Origin: Acidobacteriota bacterium | Lineage (GTDB): Bacteria > Acidobacteriota > Terriglobia > UBA7540 | DNA: 64,000 nucleotides | Reading direction: 5' to 3' | Assembly: GCA_021838785.1 (NCBI GenBank) | Contig: JAKCCV010000008.1 | Location: forward strand, 1 to 64,000 | In this document: piece after piece, positions 17,422-25,656 of the stretch | Position numbering within the stretch: the first letter of the stretch is position 1 | How the letters are laid out: every line of letters begins with the position of its first letter | Notes under the pieces: model-generated | What the model was told of the DNA's origin: nothing | Databases searched by the model: none | The model's input: only the letters and a program-made list of their open reading frames with translations | Made by a program: the position numbers and the translations under genes

Positions 17422-17657
17422 GCGAGTAGCGCCGAGGCGCGCGTTTTGTGCGCTCCTCTGCAGCGCTTGTACCGTCAGCCGCGGCAACCAGGCGTTCCCA
17501 ACGAATGGACGGCGACCGCGGCCAAGGGCAGCGGAAGTCGGACGGCCCAGCGCGTCGCGCGGGGTTACGGAGTGTGCAACTCTGAGATTCTTTCCGGCGG
17601 GCACCGGCCCGAGCCGCAAAGGAAGCCACACCACGGCGGCCTATGCGCTACCCCGCT
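17422..17657 (+). repeat. Copy R1 of a ~235-bp MITE-like repeat
   Basis: Related in the same orientation to R2 (19792-20022) and R3 (20327-20452). The ends carry degenerate inverted repeats: left GAGTAGCGCCGAGG, right CCTATGCGCTACCCCGCT. The interior shares CGCGCGTTTT, AATGGACGGCGACC, CGGCCCAGC and CACCGGCCCGAGCCGCA with R2. Its right end contains the last codons and the TAG of the methyltransferase gene. No transposase is encoded. Confidence 0.75.
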
Positions 17658-18838
17658 GCGGGGCGCGCCTCTCCAGCAGGGTTGCTAGCAAGCTTCCTGA
17701 TGAGGAGGATGGTTTCGTGCTTGGTGGTCTGCGTTCTTCTTCGGGTGCGGCGTGCGTCGGGAATCTCATCCACCAGCAACTTCTCAGCCGAAGCGCAGCG
17801 ATGGTAGAGGCTCCGAACGGTTTCCGCGAGCGTTGCGGCGGAGTCTCGGCGACGGCCGTCTCTGTGGTAGTCTCCCAGGACCAAGACAGCGCACTTGCCC
17901 GGCTTAAGCAACCGCAGCATTTCGCCCAAGGCCCGGGTCATTTGCGGGACGTAGACCCGCTCGCTGGAGGTTAGCCCCGCATCAATCTCCCGATAATCCT
18001 CCACGCCCAAAAACCAAAGCCTCAGCCTGTTGTCGCGGCCATAATCCAGCGCCCCGTAGTAGGGCGGGCTGGAAATAACGGCGTCAACGGAGTTGTCCTG
18101 GAGCGGCAAAGACATTGCATTCTCTCGCAGCACGACGCGGTTGAGGTCCGGCCTGGGAGGTTCAAACCTCCGATAGGCGCGCGCTATCTTTGCCAGGAAT
18201 CGCGGCCGGACCGGCCGGTAGCGGTAGAGGTCGGGATAGGCCGCCGGAGGGTATTTCTTAATCCGGAGGTACGGAACTAGGTGGCTGGCGGGATAGGAAA
18301 GGAAGCCGGGGCGGACATGGTGCAGGATGCCGAGAAGGCACGCAAGGAGGAAGTATTCTCGCCGGCGCTTCAGGATCCTGGCCAAGGCCACAGCCTCCTG
18401 GAGGGTTTGAGGATGGAAAAACGCCCTGACCCACGCTGGCACCTCGGTCGGACAAACATTTTCGTCGTCGGCTTCTTCGAAGGCCTCAAGGGCTCGGGCC
18501 GTCGCCTCGGCGTGCGTCGCGGGGGCTGACAGCTTTCCCATCGTCAAGACGTAGGCGTAAGGGTTGAGGTCATTGCCGATCGCATGGCGGCGACTTAGGA
18601 GGGCCTCGAAGGGCACGACGCCAGACCCGCAGAAGGGGTCGAGCACCACGTCCCCCTCACGAGTGAACTCCTCGATGAGGGCACGAGCCATGCCCGACTT
18701 CATTTTTCCGACGTAGGGGGACAACTGGTGAATAGAGCTCTCCTTGGCATTGAAGCAGCCCTCCCACTGGGAGCCATCAATGCCCGCCCTTCCCGCGGCC
18801 GCGCACGGCTGTTGAAATAGGCCGGGTTGCCTAAGCAT
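17648..18838 (-). CDS. DNA methyltransferase (SPPY, probable N4-cytosine type)
   Basis: 396 residues. The AdoMet-binding motif DPFCGSG is at 67-73 and the catalytic SPPYYGALDY at 257-266, with about 180 residues between. SPPY is typical of N4-cytosine modifying enzymes. The order (FCGSG before SPPY) with a large spacer puts target recognition probably between the two. The C-terminal LGEMLRLLKPGKCAVLVLGD is also family-like. The last codons (RPAAG) and stop lie inside repeat R1. Its ATG overlaps the end of the upstream nuclease-like gene by 8 bp, so it is co-translated with it as a type II-like pair. Confidence 0.85.
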   Translation of the reverse strand: MLRQPGLFQQPCAAAGRAGIDGSQWEGCFNAKESSIHQLSPYVGKMKSGMARALIEEFTREGDVVLDPFCGSGVVPFEALLSRRHAIGNDLNPYAYVLTMGKLSAPATHAEATARALEAFEEADDENVCPTEVPAWVRAFFHPQTLQEAVALARILKRRREYFLLACLLGILHHVRPGFLSYPASHLVPYLRIKKYPPAAYPDLYRYRPVRPRFLAKIARAYRRFEPPRPDLNRVVLRENAMSLPLQDNSVDAVISSPPYYGALDYGRDNRLRLWFLGVEDYREIDAGLTSSERVYVPQMTRALGEMLRLLKPGKCAVLVLGDYHRDGRRRDSAATLAETVRSLYHRCASAEKLLVDEIPDARRTRRRTQTTKHETILLIRKLASNPAGEARPAAG

Positions 18839-19697
18839 TGGTGATACTCTCCTCCATAACCCTACCGAGGTGTAATATTCGGGTGCGCCTCATATAGACC
18901 TGTCTCCCGCGCCTGGCAGCCGAGACCAGATGAATCTCCACTGACCAGGTGTGCTTAGCTCGGTCGCGTGGCGCGACTCCGAAGACGTCCAGAACCATCG
19001 CCGGCAAGTAAAGGGACTCGAGCGAGTGGGTTGGCGGGGACGGCTGCTGAGGGGTGGGGCGCTCGCGGGGCATCAGGAAGATGTCAGGCGAGATTTGGTC
19101 GTTCGTCACGTGCGCCTTATACTTGGGACACCTTCGTAGAGGGCAGCCGCACAACTGGTCCTTGAAGAAAATTGCGTCCACCACTTTTCCGCGCCTCATC
19201 AGGTCGTTGGCGAGCCTGTTGACCACAATCGAGTGAACCCCCTGCGAAGGCTGGTTGATGATGGAGCCGTCCAGGTGGCACCACATCACAAACTCCTGCG
19301 CCCAGGGAGGTCGCTCTGTGATGGTGATGCTATTTCCTTCGCCGCCCTTCACGTCCAGGGCCGCGGCGACGCGGGGACGCTCCGTGAGGATAATCGTGAA
19401 GTCGTGGCGCGTGGCTTTCTTCGTTGGTTCGAATCCGCCAATCTTTGCACTGTTAGCCAGGCGCGAAAGGACATCGGCCACCATCTGATGGCGCTGGGTG
19501 AGCGAGGAGGCAATAAAACTGCCTCGGATGGTCTCTACTGCGGAGCGGAATATGCGTTTGGGGTGGTAGTCCTCCGGGTTGACCCCGGCGGACCGCAACA
19601 CGTCGGGATGGCGATCGTCGAGATTTCGCAAGAGGTCGATGGCAGGATTGATTTGCGCAAGGGCGGCCTGGTCGTGCGAGCAAGGCAATATGGGCAT
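18831..19697 (-). CDS. Putative restriction endonuclease, unrecognised family
   Basis: 288 residues without a family I can name. Residues 99-117 read D...LDVKGG: Asp99, then Asp115-Val-Lys117, which fits a PD-(D/E)XK nuclease core. A Cys cluster (C183, C185, C190, in CGCPLRRCPKY) could bind zinc or DNA. It is directly upstream of and overlaps the methyltransferase, the arrangement of restriction-modification pairs. The start at 19697 is chosen because GGAGG lies 12 nt upstream and the promoter -10 box is at 19732-19727; an in-frame TTG at 19727 falls inside that box and cannot be the start. Function is inferred from context. Confidence 0.5.
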   Translation of the reverse strand: MPILPCSHDQAALAQINPAIDLLRNLDDRHPDVLRSAGVNPEDYHPKRIFRSAVETIRGSFIASSLTQRHQMVADVLSRLANSAKIGGFEPTKKATRHDFTIILTERPRVAAALDVKGGEGNSITITERPPWAQEFVMWCHLDGSIINQPSQGVHSIVVNRLANDLMRRGKVVDAIFFKDQLCGCPLRRCPKYKAHVTNDQISPDIFLMPRERPTPQQPSPPTHSLESLYLPAMVLDVFGVAPRDRAKHTWSVEIHLVSAARRGRQVYMRRTRILHLGRVMEESITNA

Positions 19698-19726
19698 CTG
19701 GGGCCGGGACCTCCGGATTCCCGCCA

Positions 19727-19735
19727 ATTATACCA
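19727..19735 (-). promoter_or_regulatory. Extended -10 promoter of the restriction-modification pair
   Basis: The minus strand reads TGGTATAAT at 19735-19727, an extended -10 with perfect TATAAT. Transcription would start near 19720, about 23 nt before the ATG at 19697. It lies between repeat R2 and the nuclease gene, so it travels with the cassette. Confidence 0.6.
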
Positions 19736-19791
19736 CGCTCCCTGACGCTCGCCGCCGCGCCGGCTTCTCGCACGGGCCCTTCGGTGCGTTG

Positions 19792-20022
19792 AGCGGGTAG
19801 CGCAGAGGCGCGCGTTTTTGGCGCTCCTGTGTGGCGCTTGCACCGCCGGCCCCGGCAGCCAGGCGTTGGCAAAGAATGGACGGCGACCAGGTCAACGGCC
19901 GCAGAGGTTGAATGGCCCAGCCCGCCGCGCGGGGTTGCGGAATGTGAAACATTGCGGTTCCTTCCGGCAGGCACCGGCCCGAGCCGCAGAGGTTGCGACG
20001 CGCAACCTCTGCGCTACCCGCT
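19792..20022 (+). repeat. Copy R2 of the MITE-like repeat, best preserved
   Basis: 231 bp bounded by nearly perfect 17-bp inverted ends, AGCGGGTAGCGCAGAGG and CCTCTGCGCTACCCGCT. Near the right end a perfect 12-bp stem, GCAGAGGTTGCG/CGCAACCTCTGC with loop ACG, spans 19986-20012. It has the same orientation as R1, with the restriction-modification genes between. No clear target duplication is visible. Confidence 0.8.
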
Positions 20023-20077
20023 TAATGAGGTTACGTCGGGCAGCATGGATCGACACAGCAGCTTCCGCAAGACGCGG

Positions 20078-20320
20078 TCACTGCACAGGCACATGCTTCG
20101 GTACCGTCACAAAGCACACAGCAGCACGGTGGTACGCATCTGATGGCGGGAACCGGCGGGTCAGAAGGTGTGGTGTGGAGGCTACCTTCATGACAGCCCT
20201 AGCTGGGAGGTTCATCCCCAGGTCCGCCGATTCACGGAAGTAGTTGACCAAGCTCGCATCTTTCCTCGCAATCGTGATCTTAGAAAGCCACAGCTTTAAA
20301 GGTGGCCGGGTCTTCGTAAG
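20078..20320 (-). pseudogene. Unidentified coding-like fragment between R2 and R3
   Basis: The minus strand holds an open frame of about 80 residues ending at a TGA at 20078 (...CFVTVPKHVPVQ). Its composition looks protein-like, with segments such as LWLSKITIARKDASLVNYF and DLGMNLPARAVMKV. The frame runs without a stop into R3, suggesting a gene whose 5' part was replaced by that repeat. No family recognised. Confidence 0.25.
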
Positions 20321-20326
20321 TTCCGG

Positions 20327-20452
20327 GGCCGCAGGGGTTGAACGGCCCAGCGCGTAGGGCGGGATTACGCATTGCGAAACTCTGCCGTTCTTTCCGGCAG
20401 GCACCGGCTCGAGCCGCAGAGGTTGCGACGCGCAACCTCTGCGCTACCTGCT
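20327..20452 (+). repeat. Copy R3 of the MITE-like repeat, right half only
   Basis: Matches the right half of R2: CCGCAGGGGTTGAACGGCCCAGC, then TTCTTTCCGGCAGGCACCGG, then the same 12-bp stem (20416-20442) and terminal CCTCTGCGCTACCTGCT. The left terminus is absent. Confidence 0.75.
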
Positions 20453-20598
20453 GGGAGCGACATTGCCGGTTGCAGACCAGCGCGACAACAGCGGGCGCGG
20501 GCCGGGGCGACCACTTGCCTTTGGCCGATTCGTCGGCGAGTAACGGTAATAGGCCGGGGCAACAGCGGTGGTGGTGGACCGGCGCGACGGGCGGCGAA

Positions 20599-21132
20599 TT
20601 AGGATTGTTTTTGCAAAGCGGGCAGGATGTACTTGGTCAACAGTTTTTCGTAGCGCGCGCGGACTCGATGAGTAATTGGAGCGGGGGCGGGCGGCTCGGC
20701 GTCTTTGGCGCGGAGATAGAGATCTCCCGTTTCGCCGAAAGGCCCCGCGTGAATTTTTTCAAAGGTTTCAATGTCATAGCCGCCGAACTTGAAAATCTGC
20801 GCCGGAGTGTAGGTTTTTAGTTGCGCGGGCGTCAGCTTGGCCACCGAGCGGACATGAATTTGAAGGCGGCCAAAAAATTTCCTTTTGTTGTAATCCACGC
20901 TGAGAACGCGCTGATATTCCTGGTTGGGGTTTTGAGGATTTTTGTAAATGCCCGCGAGGAGGCAGAAATTTTTGAGCTTGCCGCCAAAAGAATTATTCAG
21001 GAGTTGGTAGAGCTCCGGCGTGACGTCGCCCACACTGCTGAGGGGGGCGCTTCGGTGTTTGCGTCGGGCCAAAGCGCCCAGGCTTAGCGTCAGGGTCGCT
21101 GCCAACGTGAGCGTCAAAACCTTCGCCGCCAT
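20599..21132 (-). CDS. Secreted protein of unknown function
   Basis: 177 residues starting with a signal peptide (VLTLTLAATLTLSLGALA). The mature part is about 155 residues, basic, with one Cys (NFCLLAG) and the repeated phrases LTPAQLKTYTPAQIFKFGGYDIETFEKI. A family name is not evident. The start at 21132 is supported by GGGAGGG 8 nt upstream. It lies downstream of the AmiE-NamZ fusion on the same strand, 165 bp away, so co-transcription is possible. Confidence 0.6.
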   Translation of the reverse strand: MAAKVLTLTLAATLTLSLGALARRKHRSAPLSSVGDVTPELYQLLNNSFGGKLKNFCLLAGIYKNPQNPNQEYQRVLSVDYNKRKFFGRLQIHVRSVAKLTPAQLKTYTPAQIFKFGGYDIETFEKIHAGPFGETGDLYLRAKDAEPPAPAPITHRVRARYEKLLTKYILPALQKQS

Positions 21133-21297
21133 AATGTTTCCCTCCCTTTTTGCCCTTGGCAGGGCACGTCCCAAAATGAAAACTCAACCGGAGCGTGAGC
21201 ATATCACCGCGACTCGCGGAATCCAACTGTGCTCGGAGGGGGCAAGAAGCTGGGCGGCTCGCAGCCCGCTCCCCGAGGCACCGATTGCCCGGCGTCT

Positions 21298-23712
21298 CTA
21301 GCGGGAAGCGTTGGCCTCAGCGAGCGGCGGATAGAGCAAATACTGGGCGCGCAGGCGCCGAAATTGTTGGAGAGGCCTTTGCCACTCGTATTGAATATAG
21401 CGAGGGTCCACGCCGGACTGGATTTGATGGACCACCCAACGCGCGCCGATCAGGCGCAACGTTTGGTTCAGCTCAAAGTTTTGAGGGAACAGCTTCCACA
21501 ACGCGGAGGCCAACTCCACGCCCATTTCCGGAGTGTCGAGGGCTTGACGGTCAATCAACACGATTTGCACACCGTGACAAACCTGGCCGGCAAATTTGTT
21601 GCGGCGCGGAGTGAAATTCACCGGGATGAAACGCACTCCCTGGATGCGTCGGGCGTTCAGATAATCGGCCAGCTTCTTTCCGTCTATCCACGGCGCGCCG
21701 ACGTACTCGAAGGGACGGCCCGTGCCGCGGCCCACGCTGAGGTTGGCACCCTCAATCATGGCGACGGCCGGATAGAGCGTGGACTCGGTGAGCGAGCGCA
21801 AATTGGGAGAAGGATCAATCCATTGGAGGCCCGTTTCGTCATACCAATCCGTGCGCTCGTAGCCCCGCATGCGGATGACGTGGAGTTGGACGTGAAGATG
21901 CTCTTGATGATTGTACATCTCCGCCAGCTCGCCCGGGGTCATGCCGTAGCGGATGGGAAGCTCAAAGTAACCGACAAAGGAACGAAGGTCGGGGTCGAGA
22001 ATCGGGCCTTCCACATTGGAGGCCTCAATCGGGTCCGGGCGGTCGAGCACGTAAAAGGGGAGATGATGCTGCCCCGCCGCTTCCATGCAGTAGCCGAGCG
22101 TGGTGATGTAGGTGTAGAAGCGCACGCCCGCGTCTTGAATGTCGTAAACCAGGGCGTTCAAACCCTGAAGTTCCGCCGAGGTGGGGCGTCGGGTGCGGCC
22201 ATAGAGGCTGTAAACGGGAAGGCCGGTGGTGGGCTCGCGCGTGGAATGAACTGGCCGATTGACATTGGCGTAAAGGCCGCTTTCGGGACTGAAGAGGGCC
22301 ACCAGCTTGACGCCCGGCGCGTGGTCCAGAACCTCGTAGGTGGGTCGGCCTTTCCGGTCCACGGCCGGGCTGTTCGTAATGAGCCCAATGCGCAAGCCGC
22401 GCAACGGCGCAAAGTGTTCGGCTTCCAAAACGTCAATGCCTGTTTTGACCTGACCGTTGCGAAGACCGCTGATGCGATAGCTGCGCATCAACTCGTAATA
22501 GCCGGTCAAGGACTTTCGACTGTTGAGAATCTTTTGTTCGGAGGTCGGCCCGAGCGCCGCCGCCACCACGGTCGCGATTCGAGCTTCAAGAGAGATCACG
22601 TTGCCGGTTCCGTTGGGATGCACGCGGTTGGTGAGCACAATGACGTAGGTGTCGGAAACCGGATCAATCCAGAGGTCCGTGCCGGTGAATCCCGTGTGGC
22701 CGAATGAGCCGACCGGAAATAGGGCGCCCCGGTTGGAGGCGAAAGGTGAATCAATATCCCAGCCGAGGCCGCGAACCGCCATCTTGTCGGGCGGCTGTTG
22801 CGGGGTGGTCATCTTCTCCACCGAAAGACGACTCAGAATGCGGACACCGTGATAAGTGCCGCCATCCAACAGCATTTGGCAAAAGATGGAGAGATCGTGG
22901 GCGTCAGAGAATAGGCCCGCGTGGCCGGCCACGCCGCCCATGCGGCGCGCCGTCGGGTCATGGACCACGCCCCAAAGAATCGGCCCAGTGGTTCCGTAGA
23001 GATGCTGCGTCGGCGCAATCCTCCAGCGGAGCCGGGCGGGAGGATTGAACATGGTCGAGGTCATGTGAAGCGGAAGGAAGATGTGCCGCTCGCAATAGAC
23101 ATTCAGCGGCTCGCCGGAAACGCGCTGCACCAATTCTCCCAGCGTCTCGAAGTTAATGTCGCTGTAAAGGAATTGGGTGCCGGGCGGCACGATGGGGCTG
23201 ACTTGCTCGATCATGCGCATGGCGGTCGCGTAGCCAGACCATGGGGTGCTCAAATCGAGGTCAGGAGGAAGGCCGGAGTAATGCGTCATGAGTTCGCGCA
23301 CGGTGATATTCTGCTTGCCGTTTTCGGCGAACTTCGGCCAGTAATCGCTGACCGGATCATCCAGGCGAATCTTGCCTTGCTCGACCAGTTGCATGATGGC
23401 GGTGGTGGTGGCGACGACCTTGGTGCAGGAGGCCATGTCAAAGATGGTATTGAGGCGCATCGGCAGCTTGCGAGGCACCAGGCGGCGATATCCAATGGCG
23501 CGCTGATAAACCACGCGACCGTTGTGCCCCACCAGGACGACGGCCCCCGGCGTCTGGTGCTGGCGGATGGCGGTTTCGACGTCTTGAACGATCGGCGCCA
23601 GTCGAGCCGTCCAGGCGACGGGAGAAGCCGCCGGCTTGCTGCCCGCGCCCCACGCCCGTCCGGCCAACAACAAACAACTCACGACGAAGATTCGCTTGCC
23701 ATAAAAAGACAT
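21298..23712 (-). CDS. AmiE-NamZ fusion: beta-lactamase-fold amidase plus exo-N-acetylmuramidase (DUF1343)
   Basis: 804 residues with a signal peptide (RIFVVSCLLLAGRAWG). Residues about 35-400 are a serine hydrolase of the penicillin-binding/beta-lactamase fold with SCTK (95-98), YSD (183-185) and HTG (339-341). Residues about 421-804 are a DUF1343/NamZ domain (GLRIGLITNSPAVD, FSPESGLYANV, LVYDIQDAGVRFYTYI, EGANLSVGRGTGRPFE). In Bacillus subtilis AmiE strips peptides from MurNAc and NamZ releases the terminal MurNAc; here both steps sit in one exported protein. The start follows GAGG. The divergent symporter-murQ-nagA-murA genes support peptidoglycan salvage. Confidence 0.88.
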   Translation of the reverse strand: MSFYGKRIFVVSCLLLAGRAWGAGSKPAASPVAWTARLAPIVQDVETAIRQHQTPGAVVLVGHNGRVVYQRAIGYRRLVPRKLPMRLNTIFDMASCTKVVATTTAIMQLVEQGKIRLDDPVSDYWPKFAENGKQNITVRELMTHYSGLPPDLDLSTPWSGYATAMRMIEQVSPIVPPGTQFLYSDINFETLGELVQRVSGEPLNVYCERHIFLPLHMTSTMFNPPARLRWRIAPTQHLYGTTGPILWGVVHDPTARRMGGVAGHAGLFSDAHDLSIFCQMLLDGGTYHGVRILSRLSVEKMTTPQQPPDKMAVRGLGWDIDSPFASNRGALFPVGSFGHTGFTGTDLWIDPVSDTYVIVLTNRVHPNGTGNVISLEARIATVVAAALGPTSEQKILNSRKSLTGYYELMRSYRISGLRNGQVKTGIDVLEAEHFAPLRGLRIGLITNSPAVDRKGRPTYEVLDHAPGVKLVALFSPESGLYANVNRPVHSTREPTTGLPVYSLYGRTRRPTSAELQGLNALVYDIQDAGVRFYTYITTLGYCMEAAGQHHLPFYVLDRPDPIEASNVEGPILDPDLRSFVGYFELPIRYGMTPGELAEMYNHQEHLHVQLHVIRMRGYERTDWYDETGLQWIDPSPNLRSLTESTLYPAVAMIEGANLSVGRGTGRPFEYVGAPWIDGKKLADYLNARRIQGVRFIPVNFTPRRNKFAGQVCHGVQIVLIDRQALDTPEMGVELASALWKLFPQNFELNQTLRLIGARWVVHQIQSGVDPRYIQYEWQRPLQQFRRLRAQYLLYPPLAEANASR

Positions 23713-23761
23713 AGAAAACCTCGCGCTCCGCAAGAACGTCGTTTTCACGGAGGAGTCTTTT

Positions 23762-23790
23762 CCTATATACTCGCCACCCGTTGCTGTCAA
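23762..23790 (-). promoter_or_regulatory. Promoter of the AmiE-NamZ gene
   Basis: Minus-strand TTGACA (23790-23785), 17 bp spacer, TATAGG (23767-23762). The start of transcription would be about 45 bp before the ATG at 23712. The -35 box lies only 41 bp from the divergent symporter ATG, so one regulator could control both directions. Confidence 0.65.
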
Positions 23791-23830
23791 TCGAAAGATT
23801 TTCGGGCCTTCGGATCGAGCAGAGGTGAAG

Positions 23831-25618
23831 ATGAAAATCAGCTCTCTAGATTGGGCGGTGGTGGTGGCTTACTTCGGCGTCAACCTGGGCATCGGCCTTT
23901 ATTACCGCCGCAAGGCCAGCCAAAGCACAGATGATTTCTTCGTGTCCGGGCGGGAAGTGAGTTGGTGGCTGGCCGGGACTTCCATGGTGGCGGCGACCTT
24001 CGCCGCCGATACGCCGCTCGCGGTGACCGGCCTGGTGGCCACGCAAGGCATCGCCGGCAACTGGCTGTGGTGGAGTTTTTTATTCAGCGGGATGATGACG
24101 GTTTTCTTTTTTGCCCGACTGTGGCGAAGGGCCGAGGTCATTACCGACGTTGAATTTGTGGAATTGCGTTATTCGGGGAAGGCCGCCGCCTTCCTGCGCG
24201 GCTTTCGAGCCCTCTATTTTGGCATCCTGATGAATTGCTTAATCGTCGGATGGGTCAATTTGGCGATGGAAAAAATCCTGGGGGTAGTGTTCGGCGTGGG
24301 GGAATACACAGCCATTCTGATTATTTTTGGAATCATCGGGTTCACCTTTCTTTACACGTTTATCTCCGGGCTTTGGGGGGTGCTGTGGACTGACCTAATT
24401 CAATTCGTCATCAAGATGACGATGGTCACGGTGCTGGCCTACTACGCCGTGGAAGCGGTGGGCGGCATGAGCGCGCTCAAGCGGAAGCTCGCAGGGGTGG
24501 ATGCGGCCCATCGCGCGGCGCACCCCGGAACAGGCTCCATCCTTTCTTTCTTCCCTTCCTGGCACTCCGCCTGGATGCCTTTTCTCACGTTTGCGATGTA
24601 TCTCGGGGTGCAATGGTGGGCCAACTGGTATCCGGGGGCCGAGCCGGGCGGCGGCGGCTACATTGCACAGCGAATTTTCTGCGCCAAGGATGAGAAGCAC
24701 TCCCTGTGGGCCACCCTATGGTTCAATATCGCGCAATACGCGATTCGGCCCTGGCCCTGGATTCTCACGGCGCTCGCTTCGGTGATTCTCTACCCGCACC
24801 TCAAGGATCCGGAAGTCGGTTACATCAAGGTGTGGGTGGACCATCTGCCGGGCGGCTGGAACGGATTGATGCTGGCGGCGTTTGCGGCCGCCTACATGTC
24901 CACCATCGCAACGCAAATGAATTGGGGCTCTTCGTATATTGTCAACGATTTCTACCGGCGCTTTGTGGTGAAGAACAAGGACGAGCATCATTACGTCATC
25001 GCCTCCAAGCTGGCGACGGCGTTGCTGGCCGTGCTGGGGGCGGCCGTCTCCCTGGTGATGACGACCGTGGCCGGCGCGTGGGAGTTGCTGCTGGGCATTG
25101 GGGCGGGCACGGGCGCCGTGTATCTGCTGCGGTGGTACTGGTGGCGAATCAATGCCTGGTCCGAAGTCGCCGCCATGACCTGCGCCGGGGTGAGCACGTT
25201 GGTTTTGCGCACCCTGGTGCATTTCTCCGGCTCGGCTCCGGATGTTTTCGCCAAACAGGTGTTAGTGACAGTGGTCGTGACGACGATTGTGTGGCTGGCC
25301 GTGACCTATTTGACCGCGCCCGAAAAGGAATCCAAGTTAATCGAATTTTACCGGCGTGTTCGGCCGGGCGCCGCGGGATGGAAACCCATCGCTCGGCTGG
25401 CCCCGGAGGTTGAGCCGGCGAGCGACGGCTGGTATAACCTAATGGATTGGCTGCTCGGCTGCCTGATGGTCTATGCCGCCATGTTCGGCACGGGAAAAAT
25501 CATTTTGGGTCACGTGTTGCTCGGGGTTTTGCTGCTGGTGGTGGCGGGCGTTTCAGGATTTGCGATTTATTGGGATTTCTCAAAGCGAGGCTGGGAGAAA
25601 TTGTCGGGTAAGGCGTAA
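23831..25618 (+). CDS. Sodium:solute symporter (SSS), probable amino-sugar importer
   Basis: 595 residues with about 14 hydrophobic segments. It has the SSS signature region beginning SSLDWAVVVAYFGVNLGIGLYYRRKASQSTDDFFVSGR and AADTPLAVTGLVATQGI near the sodium site. The family imports sugars, amino acids and vitamins with Na+. Its position in front of murQ and nagA, and opposite the secreted muramidase, suggests MurNAc and/or GlcNAc as substrate. That is inference: a symporter would import unphosphorylated sugar, so a kinase is needed and none is in view. The ATG at 23831 has AGAGG 5 nt ahead; a GTG two codons earlier is less likely. Confidence 0.85.
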   Translation: MKISSLDWAVVVAYFGVNLGIGLYYRRKASQSTDDFFVSGREVSWWLAGTSMVAATFAADTPLAVTGLVATQGIAGNWLWWSFLFSGMMTVFFFARLWRRAEVITDVEFVELRYSGKAAAFLRGFRALYFGILMNCLIVGWVNLAMEKILGVVFGVGEYTAILIIFGIIGFTFLYTFISGLWGVLWTDLIQFVIKMTMVTVLAYYAVEAVGGMSALKRKLAGVDAAHRAAHPGTGSILSFFPSWHSAWMPFLTFAMYLGVQWWANWYPGAEPGGGGYIAQRIFCAKDEKHSLWATLWFNIAQYAIRPWPWILTALASVILYPHLKDPEVGYIKVWVDHLPGGWNGLMLAAFAAAYMSTIATQMNWGSSYIVNDFYRRFVVKNKDEHHYVIASKLATALLAVLGAAVSLVMTTVAGAWELLLGIGAGTGAVYLLRWYWWRINAWSEVAAMTCAGVSTLVLRTLVHFSGSAPDVFAKQVLVTVVVTTIVWLAVTYLTAPEKESKLIEFYRRVRPGAAGWKPIARLAPEVEPASDGWYNLMDWLLGCLMVYAAMFGTGKIILGHVLLGVLLLVVAGVSGFAIYWDFSKRGWEKLSGKA

Positions 25619-25656
25619 GGTTACGAACGCCAGTCACGGAGGGCCTCGCAGGTTTC

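Noticed and set aside
19698-19727. TTG start of the nuclease-like gene at 19727
   Set aside because: The codon is within the -10 box TATAAT, so it would not be in the transcript.
19986-20012. 12-bp hairpin in R2 as a transcription terminator
   Set aside because: No T-run on either strand, and the same hairpin recurs in R3 as part of the repeat.
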